Assembly: GCA_031284845.1 (NCBI GenBank)
Contig: JAITXH010000139.1
Location: 1-7,339, forward strand
DNA: 7,339 bases
From: Puniceicoccales bacterium
GTDB lineage: Bacteria; Verrucomicrobiota; Verrucomicrobiia; Opitutales; UBA953
Reading direction: 5' to 3'
Shown here: positions 1 through 5,970 of the stretch, piece by piece
Layout of the letters: every line of letters begins with the position of its first letter
Position numbering within the stretch: the first letter of the stretch is position 1
Position numbers and translations under genes: made by a program
The notes under the pieces: generated by a model
What the model was told of the DNA's origin: nothing
What the model saw: only the letters and a program-made list of their open reading frames with translations
The model's database searches: none

Positions 1-554
1 TCACCTCGCTCACTCCGCGCCAATTTTTCCCGTGGCGCAAGCGTATCCAAATGGTTTTTCAGGACCCATGGCATTCCCTCAACCCGCGGCTCACTATCGG
101 CACGATCCTTGCCGAGCCGCTGGAGATCCATTTCCCTTCGCTCGATGCCGCCGCCCGCCGTGCCAAGGTCGCCGCGCTTCTGACCACAGTCGGCCTGACG
201 CCCGACCATGCGCAACGCTACCCGCACGAGCTTTCCGGAGGGCAGCGCCAGCGCACCGGCATAGCCCGCGCACTGGCGGTGGAGCCTGAACTCATCATTT
301 GCGACGAGCCGGTCTCCGCGCTCGATGTCTCCGTGCAGGCGCAAATCGTCAACCTGCTTCAAGACTTGCAGGAAGAACGCGGATTTGCCTGCCTTTTCAT
401 CTCTCACGACCTCGCTGTCGTGGAGCACATCAGCCACCATGTGCTCGTGCTGCACCGGGGCACTCTTGTCGAGCAAGGCACGCCAGAAGAACTTTACAAA
501 CATCCGGTCCACGACTACACGAAACAGTTACTTGATGCAGTTCCTTCTTTTTGA
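1..554 (+). CDS. Oligopeptide/dipeptide-type ABC transporter ATP-binding protein (3' part only)
   Basis: The gene runs in from the left edge; the first complete codon is at position 3 and the stop is TGA at 552-554. It is the nucleotide-binding subunit that hydrolyses ATP on the cytoplasmic face of a peptide-type importer. The Walker A half is outside the window. Visible motifs, in order, are the Q-loop (MVFQDPWHSLNPR, codons from 51), the signature LSGGQRQRTGIARAL, Walker B with catalytic Glu (LIICDEPVSALD), and the H-loop LFISHDLAVVEH. The Q-loop 'QDP..SLNPR' and the tail 'HPVHDYTKQLLDAVPSF' are typical of the DppF/OppF/YejF group. The protein ends straight after that tail, without the Cys-containing extension many DppD/OppD-type ATPases carry. 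It may be a stand-alone subunit or the second half of a tandem two-ATPase protein; the window cannot decide. Substrate is not predictable. The stop codon overlaps the next gene. Confidence 0.93.
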   Translation, partial: TSLTPRQFFPWRKRIQMVFQDPWHSLNPRLTIGTILAEPLEIHFPSLDAAARRAKVAALLTTVGLTPDHAQRYPHELSGGQRQRTGIARALAVEPELIICDEPVSALDVSVQAQIVNLLQDLQEERGFACLFISHDLAVVEHISHHVLVLHRGTLVEQGTPEELYKHPVHDYTKQLLDAVPSF

Positions 555-1600
555 TGCGCATGAATAATTTCGTCGGAAATCTTGATAAAACATTCACCTG
601 GATGGCCTTGTTTTTACTGGGGTGCGCCGGTGTAGTCATCGGTGAACAATGGATACTCTGGGGCACACGGGTGGATTATTCGTTTGGTTACCTTGTGCCG
701 TTCTTTTGCCTCTACGTCCTCTATGACCGCTGGCCGCAGATAAAGGAAATCCTGTTTGCGGAGAAAAAAGAACCCGTCCCGCCCCCCCCGCCCTGCTCCA
801 AGCTGTGGGATGTGCCCGTCTTCATCGTCTTGTTCACCGGATTGCTCATTTTCGGACTTGGCGCTTCAATGCGCATCGTCAACGGGCCTAACATCCCCGC
901 CACCTACCTGAACACTGGCGGATTCACCATCCTCTTTCTGGGTATCGCGTGGCTGCTCTCCGAAAAAAACACAAACGGACGGGCGCTCAGCTTCAAAGAA
1001 CGCCTGGATTTCCTCGCGCTTTTCGTCTTCCCGGCACTGGTCTGGATCATATCGGGACCGTTTCACTATTTCGTGGATACGCGAGTCAAGATACACCTTC
1101 TGGGCATGGTCACCTCCGCAGTGGTAGCCACGCTTACGGCGCTCGATTTCTCAGTCACGGGTGAGGGCAACACCATCCTCATGAATCTCCCCGGCGGGCA
1201 GGTGGACAGAGTGGGCATTGCCGACGCCTGCTCCGGCATAATATCGCTCACGGCGTGCGTGTTCATGGGAGCGTTTCTCGGTGCCACTTTCATTCAGGGC
1301 TTGCTGCGCAAACTCATATTGCTGGGCCTCTCCCTCGTATTTGCCATCGTGCTGAACATCCTGCGCACGAGCTTTCTCGCCCTGTGGGCTTATAAGCACG
1401 GATCGAACTCTCTGGATTTCGATCTGTGGGGCAATGCGGCCGGCACCGCCGGGTTCACCCTCGGCTCCGTCCACGACATCGCAGGCTACGTGGCGATGGG
1501 CATCACACTCCTGCTCCTTGTGGCATTGCTGCCATTCATCAATTTCCGCCTCACGCGGAGCGATGAAGACATGCTCGAACTCACAGAGAGGAAAGATTAA
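554..1600 (+). CDS. Exosortase/archaeosortase family transmembrane transpeptidase
   Basis: This 348-residue, very hydrophobic multi-pass membrane protein fits the exosortase family, which is thought to process C-terminal PEP-CTERM-type sorting signals of exported proteins at the inner membrane. The three expected catalytic residues are present: Cys226 in 'ADACSGI', Arg271 in 'LNILRTSF' and His307 in 'GSVHDIAGY'. The N-terminal motif 'DYSFGYLVPF' (41-50) corresponds to the family's 'YSHG/YSYGWLVP' region. Hydrophobic segments lie near 15-30, 43-58, 88-105, 122-135, 152-168, 182-197, 226-247, 253-278 and 308-330. A proline-rich loop (75-80) is encoded by a C8 tract. ATG at 554 was chosen because it overlaps the upstream stop (TGATG); TTG at 551 and ATG at 560 are alternatives, and none has a good Shine-Dalgarno sequence. 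No PEP-CTERM substrate is encoded in this window, so its clients must be elsewhere. The exosortase subtype is not assigned. Confidence 0.9.
   Translation: MRMNNFVGNLDKTFTWMALFLLGCAGVVIGEQWILWGTRVDYSFGYLVPFFCLYVLYDRWPQIKEILFAEKKEPVPPPPPCSKLWDVPVFIVLFTGLLIFGLGASMRIVNGPNIPATYLNTGGFTILFLGIAWLLSEKNTNGRALSFKERLDFLALFVFPALVWIISGPFHYFVDTRVKIHLLGMVTSAVVATLTALDFSVTGEGNTILMNLPGGQVDRVGIADACSGIISLTACVFMGAFLGATFIQGLLRKLILLGLSLVFAIVLNILRTSFLALWAYKHGSNSLDFDLWGNAAGTAGFTLGSVHDIAGYVAMGITLLLLVALLPFINFRLTRSDEDMLELTERKD
782..789 (+). repeat. C8 homopolymer inside the exosortase gene
   Basis: Eight consecutive C bases, followed by GCCC, encode part of a run of prolines (residues about 76-80) in the cytoplasmic or periplasmic loop before the third hydrophobic segment. 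A gain or loss of one C here would frameshift the exosortase about one quarter of the way in. Whether the tract varies in nature is unknown; the gene is intact in this copy. Confidence 0.9.
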
Positions 1601-1640
1601 GGGAAAATCCGATTCCCTAAAATCGAGCTTGCCAATGCAC

Positions 1641-1669
1641 GGGCGATTTCCAAACTCGCGGCCCTTTTT
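1641..1669 (+). terminator. Possible intrinsic terminator or leader hairpin before rpoZ
   Basis: GGGC at 1641-1644 can pair with GCCC at 1661-1664, with an alternative inner stem of GCGA (1643-1646) and TCGC (1656-1659). TTTTT follows at 1665-1669, then ATTT. It lies 41 bases after the exosortase stop and 21 bases before the rpoZ start, so it could end the exosortase transcript or act in the rpoZ leader. The stem is short, with a long loop, so the call is weak. Confidence 0.35.
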
Positions 1670-1690
1670 ATTTCATAGACCAAACACTCC

Positions 1691-1897
1691 ATGCGCGACG
1701 AATACCTGAAAGAAGCAAACAAGATCATCACTGATCCAAACATCCTGATCAACGTCGTCTCCCGCCGTGTCAAGCAGCTCAAGGGCGACCGCCAGCCGCT
1801 TGTGGAATCTCTGGAAAAGCTGGAGCTTGAAGATATTGCCCTGCTCGAAATCATCAAGGGCAAGATCAGCTACGAGCTTTACACACCGGAAGCGTAA
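1691..1897 (+). CDS. rpoZ: DNA-directed RNA polymerase omega subunit
   Basis: This 68-residue protein matches the small omega subunit, which helps fold and hold the beta' subunit in RNA polymerase. The central segment 'NILINVVSRRVKQLKGD' corresponds to the family's conserved 'F.LV..A.RARQL' helix. The later segment 'DIALLEIIKGKISYE' corresponds to the 'AL.EI..GKI' helix that follows. The length is at the short end for omega, as expected for compact versions. The start at ATG 1691 gives MRDEYLKEANKI; no Shine-Dalgarno sequence precedes it (the upstream bases are ACCAAACACTCC). Its neighbour 62 bases downstream is smpB, another small housekeeping gene on the same strand. The identification rests on length and motif pattern rather than on catalytic residues, which the family lacks. 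Confidence 0.82.
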   Translation: MRDEYLKEANKIITDPNILINVVSRRVKQLKGDRQPLVESLEKLELEDIALLEIIKGKISYELYTPEA

Positions 1898-1917
1898 CAG
1901 CTCCCGGCGGTATGAAA

Positions 1918-1953
1918 ATGCGGGCGGGGACGCATTCTTGAACCGCCCTTTTT
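1918..1953 (+). terminator. Intrinsic terminator-like hairpin just before smpB
   Basis: GGGCGG at 1922-1927 pairs perfectly with CCGCCC at 1943-1948, and TTTTT follows at 1949-1953, the classic arrangement of a Rho-independent terminator for rpoZ. The T run ends only 6 bases before the smpB start codon. A second stem, ATGCG (1918-1922) with CGCAT (1931-1935), overlaps the first at one base and encloses its left arm in the loop, so the two may compete. The hairpin could therefore end rpoZ transcripts, attenuate read-through into smpB, or both. Confidence 0.5.
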
Positions 1954-1959
1954 AGACAG

Positions 1960-2430
1960 ATGGCCTCCTCCAAACACAGCAAACCTCCTCCCGATTTCCG
2001 CAATGCCAAGGCAGGGCGGGATTACTTTTTGGAGCAGCGCTTCGAAGCAGGCGTCGCACTCACGGGCACAGAAATCAAAGCTGTCCGCAACGGGCGGGTG
2101 AATCTAGCAGACAGTTTTGTGCGCATTGATCAGGGGCGTCCGGTGCTCTACCACATGCACATTTCCGAATACGATTTCGGCAATCAAAACAATCACCACC
2201 CCTACCGTCCACGCCTGCTACTTTTGAACAAGCGGGAGATTCGCAAAATCACAGGCGAAATCCAATCCGGCGGATACACCATCGTGCCGACGCGCCTGTA
2301 TTTCAAAGGCGCACTGGCCAAAGTGGAAATCGCCATCGCCAAAGGCAAACAACATCAGGACAAACGGCAGGACATGAAGCGCCGGGACGACGACCTCGAG
2401 ATACGCAGAGCACTGCGGCACCGCGCTTGA
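1960..2430 (+). CDS. smpB: SsrA-binding protein SmpB
   Basis: SmpB binds the tRNA-like domain of tmRNA and delivers it to stalled ribosomes for trans-translation in the cytoplasm. The 156-residue length is normal. Family landmarks appear in order: 'NAKAGRDYFLEQRFEAGVAL' with the 'LTGTEIKAVRNGRVNLADSF' block (about 15-52), 'HISEYDFGNQNNHHPYRPR' in the middle, 'LLLLNKREIRKI', then 'YTIVPTRLYFKGALAKVEIA' and 'AKGKQHQDKRQDMKRRD'. The basic C-terminal tail, which enters the decoding centre in the known mechanism, is intact (ending RRALRHRA). Start ATG 1960 agrees with the usual short, variable N-terminus; there is no Shine-Dalgarno sequence and a hairpin with a T run sits directly upstream. No tmRNA gene was found next to it. 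The gene converges on the minus-strand block to its right. Confidence 0.97.
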   Translation: MASSKHSKPPPDFRNAKAGRDYFLEQRFEAGVALTGTEIKAVRNGRVNLADSFVRIDQGRPVLYHMHISEYDFGNQNNHHPYRPRLLLLNKREIRKITGEIQSGGYTIVPTRLYFKGALAKVEIAIAKGKQHQDKRQDMKRRDDDLEIRRALRHRA

Positions 2431-2478
2431 AGCGCCCGGGCAGAGCTTAAACCTGAAAAGCACAAAGTCGCCTGAGGC

Positions 2479-2504
2479 AAAAAAAAGGAGCCGGAAGGCT
2501 CCTT
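2479..2504 (-). terminator. Intrinsic terminator of the minus-strand block
   Basis: An 8-bp perfect stem, AAGGAGCC (2485-2492) with GGCTCCTT (2497-2504), closes a GGAA tetraloop. On the minus strand it is followed by eight U residues (A run at 2479-2486 on the plus strand, partly shared with the stem). That orientation fits termination of transcripts from the lipoprotein gene ending at 2569. Read on the plus strand the hairpin is not followed by a T run, so it is a poorer terminator for smpB. Confidence 0.75.
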
Positions 2505-2568
2505 GTCATGCGGGAAGCACGGACGCTCCCGAATCCTGCGGCACGAAAACTGGTGCCTCTTACAGACC
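2505..2568 (-). other. Structured 3' untranslated stretch after the lipoprotein gene
   Basis: Between the lipoprotein stop and its terminator two further imperfect hairpins can form: GGCAC (2540-2544) with GTGCC (2553-2557), and CGGGAAGC (2511-2518) with GCTCCCG (2525-2531), the latter with one bulged base. Together with the terminator this gives three consecutive stems in about 75 bases. It may only be a structured 3' end; a 3'-derived small RNA is possible but unsupported by anything else. Confidence 0.35.
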
Positions 2569-2850
2569 TCAGTAATCCGTAAAGGTGAATGCACCCCAGA
2601 AGAGCTGAATATTGTCGCCGGAGTAATCCCGGACAGCGCTGATCTCCGAAGAGTGAATGTCGAACGTCGTGGGGGGCACGGGGATAAAAGATTCCGGCGT
2701 AGTCTTCACAATGCCCAGAAAATTATGGCTCGGCTGGATATACACCGAGGGGCCGTAGTTGTCGGTGTCGTAAGCCTGTCCGCATCCGGAGAAGCTAATG
2801 CCTGCAATCCCGGCAAGAACGGAGAGAAAAAGGGAACGTTTGTTTTTCAT
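2569..2850 (-). CDS. Small putative lipoprotein of unknown function
   Basis: The 93-residue product begins with a typical lipoprotein signal: basic MKNKR, a hydrophobic stretch (SLFLSVLAGIAGISF) and 'FSGC' with Cys23 as the predicted lipidated residue. Phe at -3 is less usual than Leu but tolerated in lipoboxes. The mature part of about 70 residues is rich in Tyr, Ser, Thr and Pro, has no recognised domain, and contains no Cys other than the lipidation site. It should be membrane-anchored and face the periplasm or outer surface. A strong terminator follows its stop on the same strand, which supports the minus-strand reading over the 137-codon frame opposite it. No Shine-Dalgarno sequence precedes ATG 2850. 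It lies 94 bases downstream of the hydrolase gene and may share its transcript. I do not recognise the family. Confidence 0.72.
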   Translation of the reverse strand: MKNKRSLFLSVLAGIAGISFSGCGQAYDTDNYGPSVYIQPSHNFLGIVKTTPESFIPVPPTTFDIHSSEISAVRDYSGDNIQLFWGAFTFTDY

Positions 2851-2944
2851 GAGATGGGGGAAGTTAAGATTCCTGTTTACGAAGGCAACACCATGCCCGA
2901 GGAAGGCGGCGTGTAAAGCAGTTTTTTACCGAAAAAATGAAGCC

Positions 2945-3760
2945 TCACAGCGTTACCGGCACAGAAGCCGCGGGGTGGATGACGGTGAAGACACATTGCC
3001 GCCGTAATGCCTTGGCCGCCATAAGCGCATCGTCCACCAGCTCAGGGGTATTGCACTCCCGGCTCAAGTGGGCGAGAAACACCCGCCGCAAGCGATCGTT
3101 TTCCAGGGTCATGAGCAACTCCAGGGCGAGATCATTGGACAGGTGCCCGTGGCGGCCCTTTATGCGCTGCTTCAGGCTCGGCGGGCGGGGGGAATTGGCG
3201 AGCATAGTAGGGTCGTAGTTGGACTCCAGCACGAGATAATCCACGGGCTTAAGTTTCTCGCGGACGAGTTGCGGCACATAGCCCAAATCCGTCACCCAGG
3301 CGAGCGTCTCCTGCGGCGAGGAAGAATCGCCTCCGCCAAATGTGAACGTGTAGCCCACGGGATCGGCGGCATCATGGGGAATGGAAAACGCGCTGATGGT
3401 AACGCCTTGAAAATGGAAGGTGGTGCCTGTCTCAAAAATTTTCCAGCGCGGGCGGGCCGCCTCGCAAGTATCGTCCACCGCACGGGCGGTTTCCTGATTG
3501 GCAAAAAACACCGGGCGCTTCAACCGGGCCAAGCCCGGGACACCGCTGATATGGTCGCTGTGTTCGTGAGTGATGAAAACGGCGTCAATGTCTTCGATGT
3601 TTTCGCCGACGTGGAGCAAGGCCTGTTTGATGCGGCGTGCGGAGAAACCAGCGTCAATGAGAATGCGGGCACCGGGCGTGACGAGCAAAGCGCAATTGCC
3701 AGAACTGCTGCTGCCGAGGATATGGAAACGGAAAGGCGACCGTGGCACGGTTTCATTCAT
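2945..3760 (-). CDS. MBL-fold metallo-hydrolase, WalJ/YycJ-like
   Basis: A 271-residue single-domain metallo-beta-lactamase-fold protein. It shows the family opening 'FHILGSSSSGNCALL' (12-26), 'LIDAGFSARRI', and the metal motif THEHSDH (64-70: H65, H67, D69, H70). Further ligand-region residues are His129 in 'IPHDAADPVGY', Asp158 in 'VTDLGY', 'LESNYD' (179-183), 'GRHGHLSN' (202-209) and His231 in 'LAHLSRECN'. This order matches the YycJ/WalJ group, cytoplasmic predicted hydrolases linked to DNA double-strand processing in some bacteria; the substrate here is not known. The reading frame is open up to ATG 3883, which would overlap the preceding gene by 29 bases. ATG 3760 was preferred because homologues begin close to the 'RFHILGSSSSGN' strand and the extra 41 residues look unlike it. 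ATG 3814 is a third option; no candidate has a clear Shine-Dalgarno sequence. Confidence 0.9.
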   Translation of the reverse strand: MNETVPRSPFRFHILGSSSSGNCALLVTPGARILIDAGFSARRIKQALLHVGENIEDIDAVFITHEHSDHISGVPGLARLKRPVFFANQETARAVDDTCEAARPRWKIFETGTTFHFQGVTISAFSIPHDAADPVGYTFTFGGGDSSSPQETLAWVTDLGYVPQLVREKLKPVDYLVLESNYDPTMLANSPRPPSLKQRIKGRHGHLSNDLALELLMTLENDRLRRVFLAHLSRECNTPELVDDALMAAKALRRQCVFTVIHPAASVPVTL

Positions 3761-3854
3761 GGAGGCGCATCTTTCCGGGCAGGCGTCCAAAGTCAAAAAC
3801 CTTTCATCTCTCATTCCGGATACCTTGCCGTGAAAGATGCAGGCACCTCCACGC

Positions 3855-5708
3855 TCAGTGGTTATACAAAAATTCTTTTGCATTCACGAGCGCCCACACC
3901 AGATCCTGCAAGGCTTTCAACCTGTCCGGCTCCCCGGCGAAGTGCCGCGCAATGGCGGCTTTTTCCCGCTCGTCAGGATAGCGCGACAGCAGAGTCAAAT
4001 AACACACCTCTGCAAGCGCCGGGATATTCTCCCCGTATTGCGAGCACAAGGTTTGCAGGGTGCCGTTTTTCTTCTCCAGCTTCCCCTTCAATCCTGCGGA
4101 ATTCAAGAGATACAGCGCCTGCGCCATTGATGCCTCGTGGTTGCGCTCGTAGTCAAAGGAAGTATCGCGTGCAGGACGCCCGAAAATGTCGAGAAACGCC
4201 GTCGTCACACTGGCGTCCGGATTTTGCACCGCATGAAAATTGTCCGGCCAAAAAGCATAAGGCTCCGGAATGCTGCTGGAAAATGCCTCGTAAGCGCCCG
4301 TCAACGCACCGATCGCATCCGCCAGCACCTCAGCTTCAAGACGGCGCGGGCGGTAATACGACCAGTTTTGCACATCGTCGCGGTTCCACTCATTGCTCTC
4401 GCAAGAGCGCTGGTAGGTCTGCGAATTCACGATAAAGGACAACAGAGCGCGTGGGTCGTATTTCGCTTTGACGAGATGCTCCGCCAGCAAATCGAGCAGT
4501 TCCTGATTGGACGGCGGATTGCGCGGGCCGACATCGTCCACCGGGACCGTGATGCCGCGTCCGAAGATCGCCGCCCAATAACGGTTGGCGAGGTGCCGCG
4601 AAAACCACGGATTGGAAGGCGAGACGAGCCAGTCGGCAAAGAGCACCACCGGATTTGCGCCCGGATTTTGCACCGGCGCGGCAGGCCCTTTGGTGCCGGG
4701 AAAGCGCATCGCGACAATCTCGTTGCTATCCGGATCCTTAAATGATGCCGGGCCATTGGCGAAATAGACAATCTCCTCCTTCCATTCATCCGTATTCTTA
4801 AAGCGGACATTGCTGAAAAAAGCGGACAGCCCAAGCGCCTCTGCCCGCGACCATCCGGATAAAGCAGGCCTCGGCGCGGCGTCAAAATCGAGGCGGATAC
4901 CCATGAACACAACTGCGGCATGCGCAGCCATGTTCTCAGGCGTGCGCCGCTGCACAACCCGGTAAAAATTGACAGGCGGCACACGGAAATTGCTCCCGCT
5001 GCTGAGCAGCAACTCTCTCGCCATCTTGTCAAACGGCATGTTGGCGGCGACCGCGTTGCGCAGCCATGTGTAATACGCCTGGACGGCATTGGGCCAAAGA
5101 TTGCCCGGAAACTCACTTTTCACGCGAAGCACATCGCACCACCGCATCGCCCAGTAGTCGGCATACTCCGGACGGGTGAAAATCCACTCTACAAGCGCAG
5201 CCCGTTTACCCGGTGAATTATCGGCGAGAAATGCGCGCACCTTTTCCGGCGGCGGCAGAGCGCCCATCAAATCTATGCACACGCGCCGCAAAAAAACGGC
5301 ATCGGAACACACTCCAGACGGGACAACGCCGAGTGCCCGGAGGTTTTTGTTCACGGCGACATCCAGTGGATGCCCACCCGCACCGGGCGGGAACTGGACG
5401 CTGGACGGCAACTTGCGGGCGACAACCACGGGCACCGCAGCAGACATCCGCCCGCTCCGCAGACTCACCAAAGCCCGGCCCGGCGACACCGCACTCACGC
5501 CCCCTGTATCGTCAACCGTGGCGACCGCAGGATCCGAACTGTGCAGAGTAAGCGTGTCCCAGGCACCACCGCCGGAAACCTTCAGGACGACCCGGACTCC
5601 CGGTTCCACAGCGACAGACGCCGGAGCAACATGCAGCCCGCCAGGAGCAGGCGGGGAAGCCGCTGTCGAGGCATGAGATGTAGAGGCGTTGGCACTCACG
5701 CGCCTCAT
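3855..5708 (-). CDS. BIG2-DUF1549-DUF1553 protein lacking the family cysteine motifs
   Basis: A 617-residue protein with three recognisable parts. A BIG2 Ig-like domain spans about 24-96 ('LHVAPASVAVEPG' to 'AAVPVVV'). DUF1549 spans about 115-320 ('FLRRVCIDLMGALPPPEKVR', 'MPFDKMARELL', 'GLSAFFSNV'). DUF1553 spans about 355-612 ('WFSRHLANRYWAAIFGRG', 'PVDDVGPRNPPSNQELLDLL', 'RRLEAEVLADAIGALTG', 'QDLVWALVNAKEFLYNH'). These proteins are thought to be exported and are common in Planctomycetes and Verrucomicrobia; their biochemical role is unsettled. Two oddities stand out. Where DUF1549 normally has CxxCHxHP this one reads 'FDAAPRPA' (275-282). Where DUF1553 normally has CxCER it reads 'FDYER' (518-522). 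No cytochrome c domain is fused. The N-terminus (MRRVSANASTSHASTAASPP) is not a signal peptide, although the frame has no earlier start before a stop at 5738-5736. The usual DUF1501 partner gene is not adjacent. Confidence 0.9.
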   Translation of the reverse strand: MRRVSANASTSHASTAASPPAPGGLHVAPASVAVEPGVRVVLKVSGGGAWDTLTLHSSDPAVATVDDTGGVSAVSPGRALVSLRSGRMSAAVPVVVARKLPSSVQFPPGAGGHPLDVAVNKNLRALGVVPSGVCSDAVFLRRVCIDLMGALPPPEKVRAFLADNSPGKRAALVEWIFTRPEYADYWAMRWCDVLRVKSEFPGNLWPNAVQAYYTWLRNAVAANMPFDKMARELLLSSGSNFRVPPVNFYRVVQRRTPENMAAHAAVVFMGIRLDFDAAPRPALSGWSRAEALGLSAFFSNVRFKNTDEWKEEIVYFANGPASFKDPDSNEIVAMRFPGTKGPAAPVQNPGANPVVLFADWLVSPSNPWFSRHLANRYWAAIFGRGITVPVDDVGPRNPPSNQELLDLLAEHLVKAKYDPRALLSFIVNSQTYQRSCESNEWNRDDVQNWSYYRPRRLEAEVLADAIGALTGAYEAFSSSIPEPYAFWPDNFHAVQNPDASVTTAFLDIFGRPARDTSFDYERNHEASMAQALYLLNSAGLKGKLEKKNGTLQTLCSQYGENIPALAEVCYLTLLSRYPDEREKAAIARHFAGEPDRLKALQDLVWALVNAKEFLYNH

Positions 5709-5970
5709 GCTTGCTTGAATAGGAGTGCCTGCAAATCAAAAAAATACCCGCCCTTTTTTGTGAAACAGACTGCGCTCAATGGACAAAGCGTCTTGATCCG
5801 CGCAATGCTGGCCGATTCGCTTTTTCCCGGGAAATTCGACGCCTTGATCACCAGCGAGCTTCACTATTCCGCCGCCGCCATGTTTCTCTTGCGAAGCAGC
5901 CGACAAGGATGGTTCCCGCAATTGCGGCGGGTTTCTTCACCATTTTGAATGGAAAGGTGCCGCGCCGCCT
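5709..5970. other. Intergenic stretch without a supportable gene
   Basis: This is the left part of the gap between the DUF1549/DUF1553 gene and the exported protein gene. Reading frames of about 50-60 codons exist on both strands (for example ATG 5805 to 5948 plus, and ATG 5921 to 5736 minus), but neither has a Shine-Dalgarno sequence, a signal peptide or a recognisable motif. The promoter of the minus-strand gene should lie here, yet no convincing -35/-10 pair was found. The sequence near 5736-5757 is an A run followed by CCCGCCC and a T run. Confidence 0.5.

Noticed and set aside
2431..2568. tmRNA gene next to smpB
   Set aside because: The gap is too short and shows neither a tRNA-like 3' end with GGTTCGA and CCA nor a tag-coding segment.
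2503..2916. Plus-strand reading frame of 137 codons opposite the lipoprotein gene
   Set aside because: It starts inside the terminator hairpin, has no Shine-Dalgarno sequence or motif, and the minus-strand alternative has a signal peptide, a lipobox and a matching terminator.
3761..3883. Longer hydrolase start at ATG 3883
   Set aside because: It would overlap the preceding gene and add 41 residues before the first beta strand of the fold; it cannot be excluded fully, so it is mentioned as an alternative.
3068..4435. Long plus-strand reading frame of 455 codons
   Set aside because: It lies opposite the hydrolase and DUF1553 genes, whose motifs on the minus strand are unmistakable. Its own translation has no domain-like pattern.
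4137..4745. Plus-strand reading frame of 202 codons
   Set aside because: It is antisense to the DUF1549/DUF1553 gene and Arg/His-rich in the way shadows of G+C-rich genes usually are.
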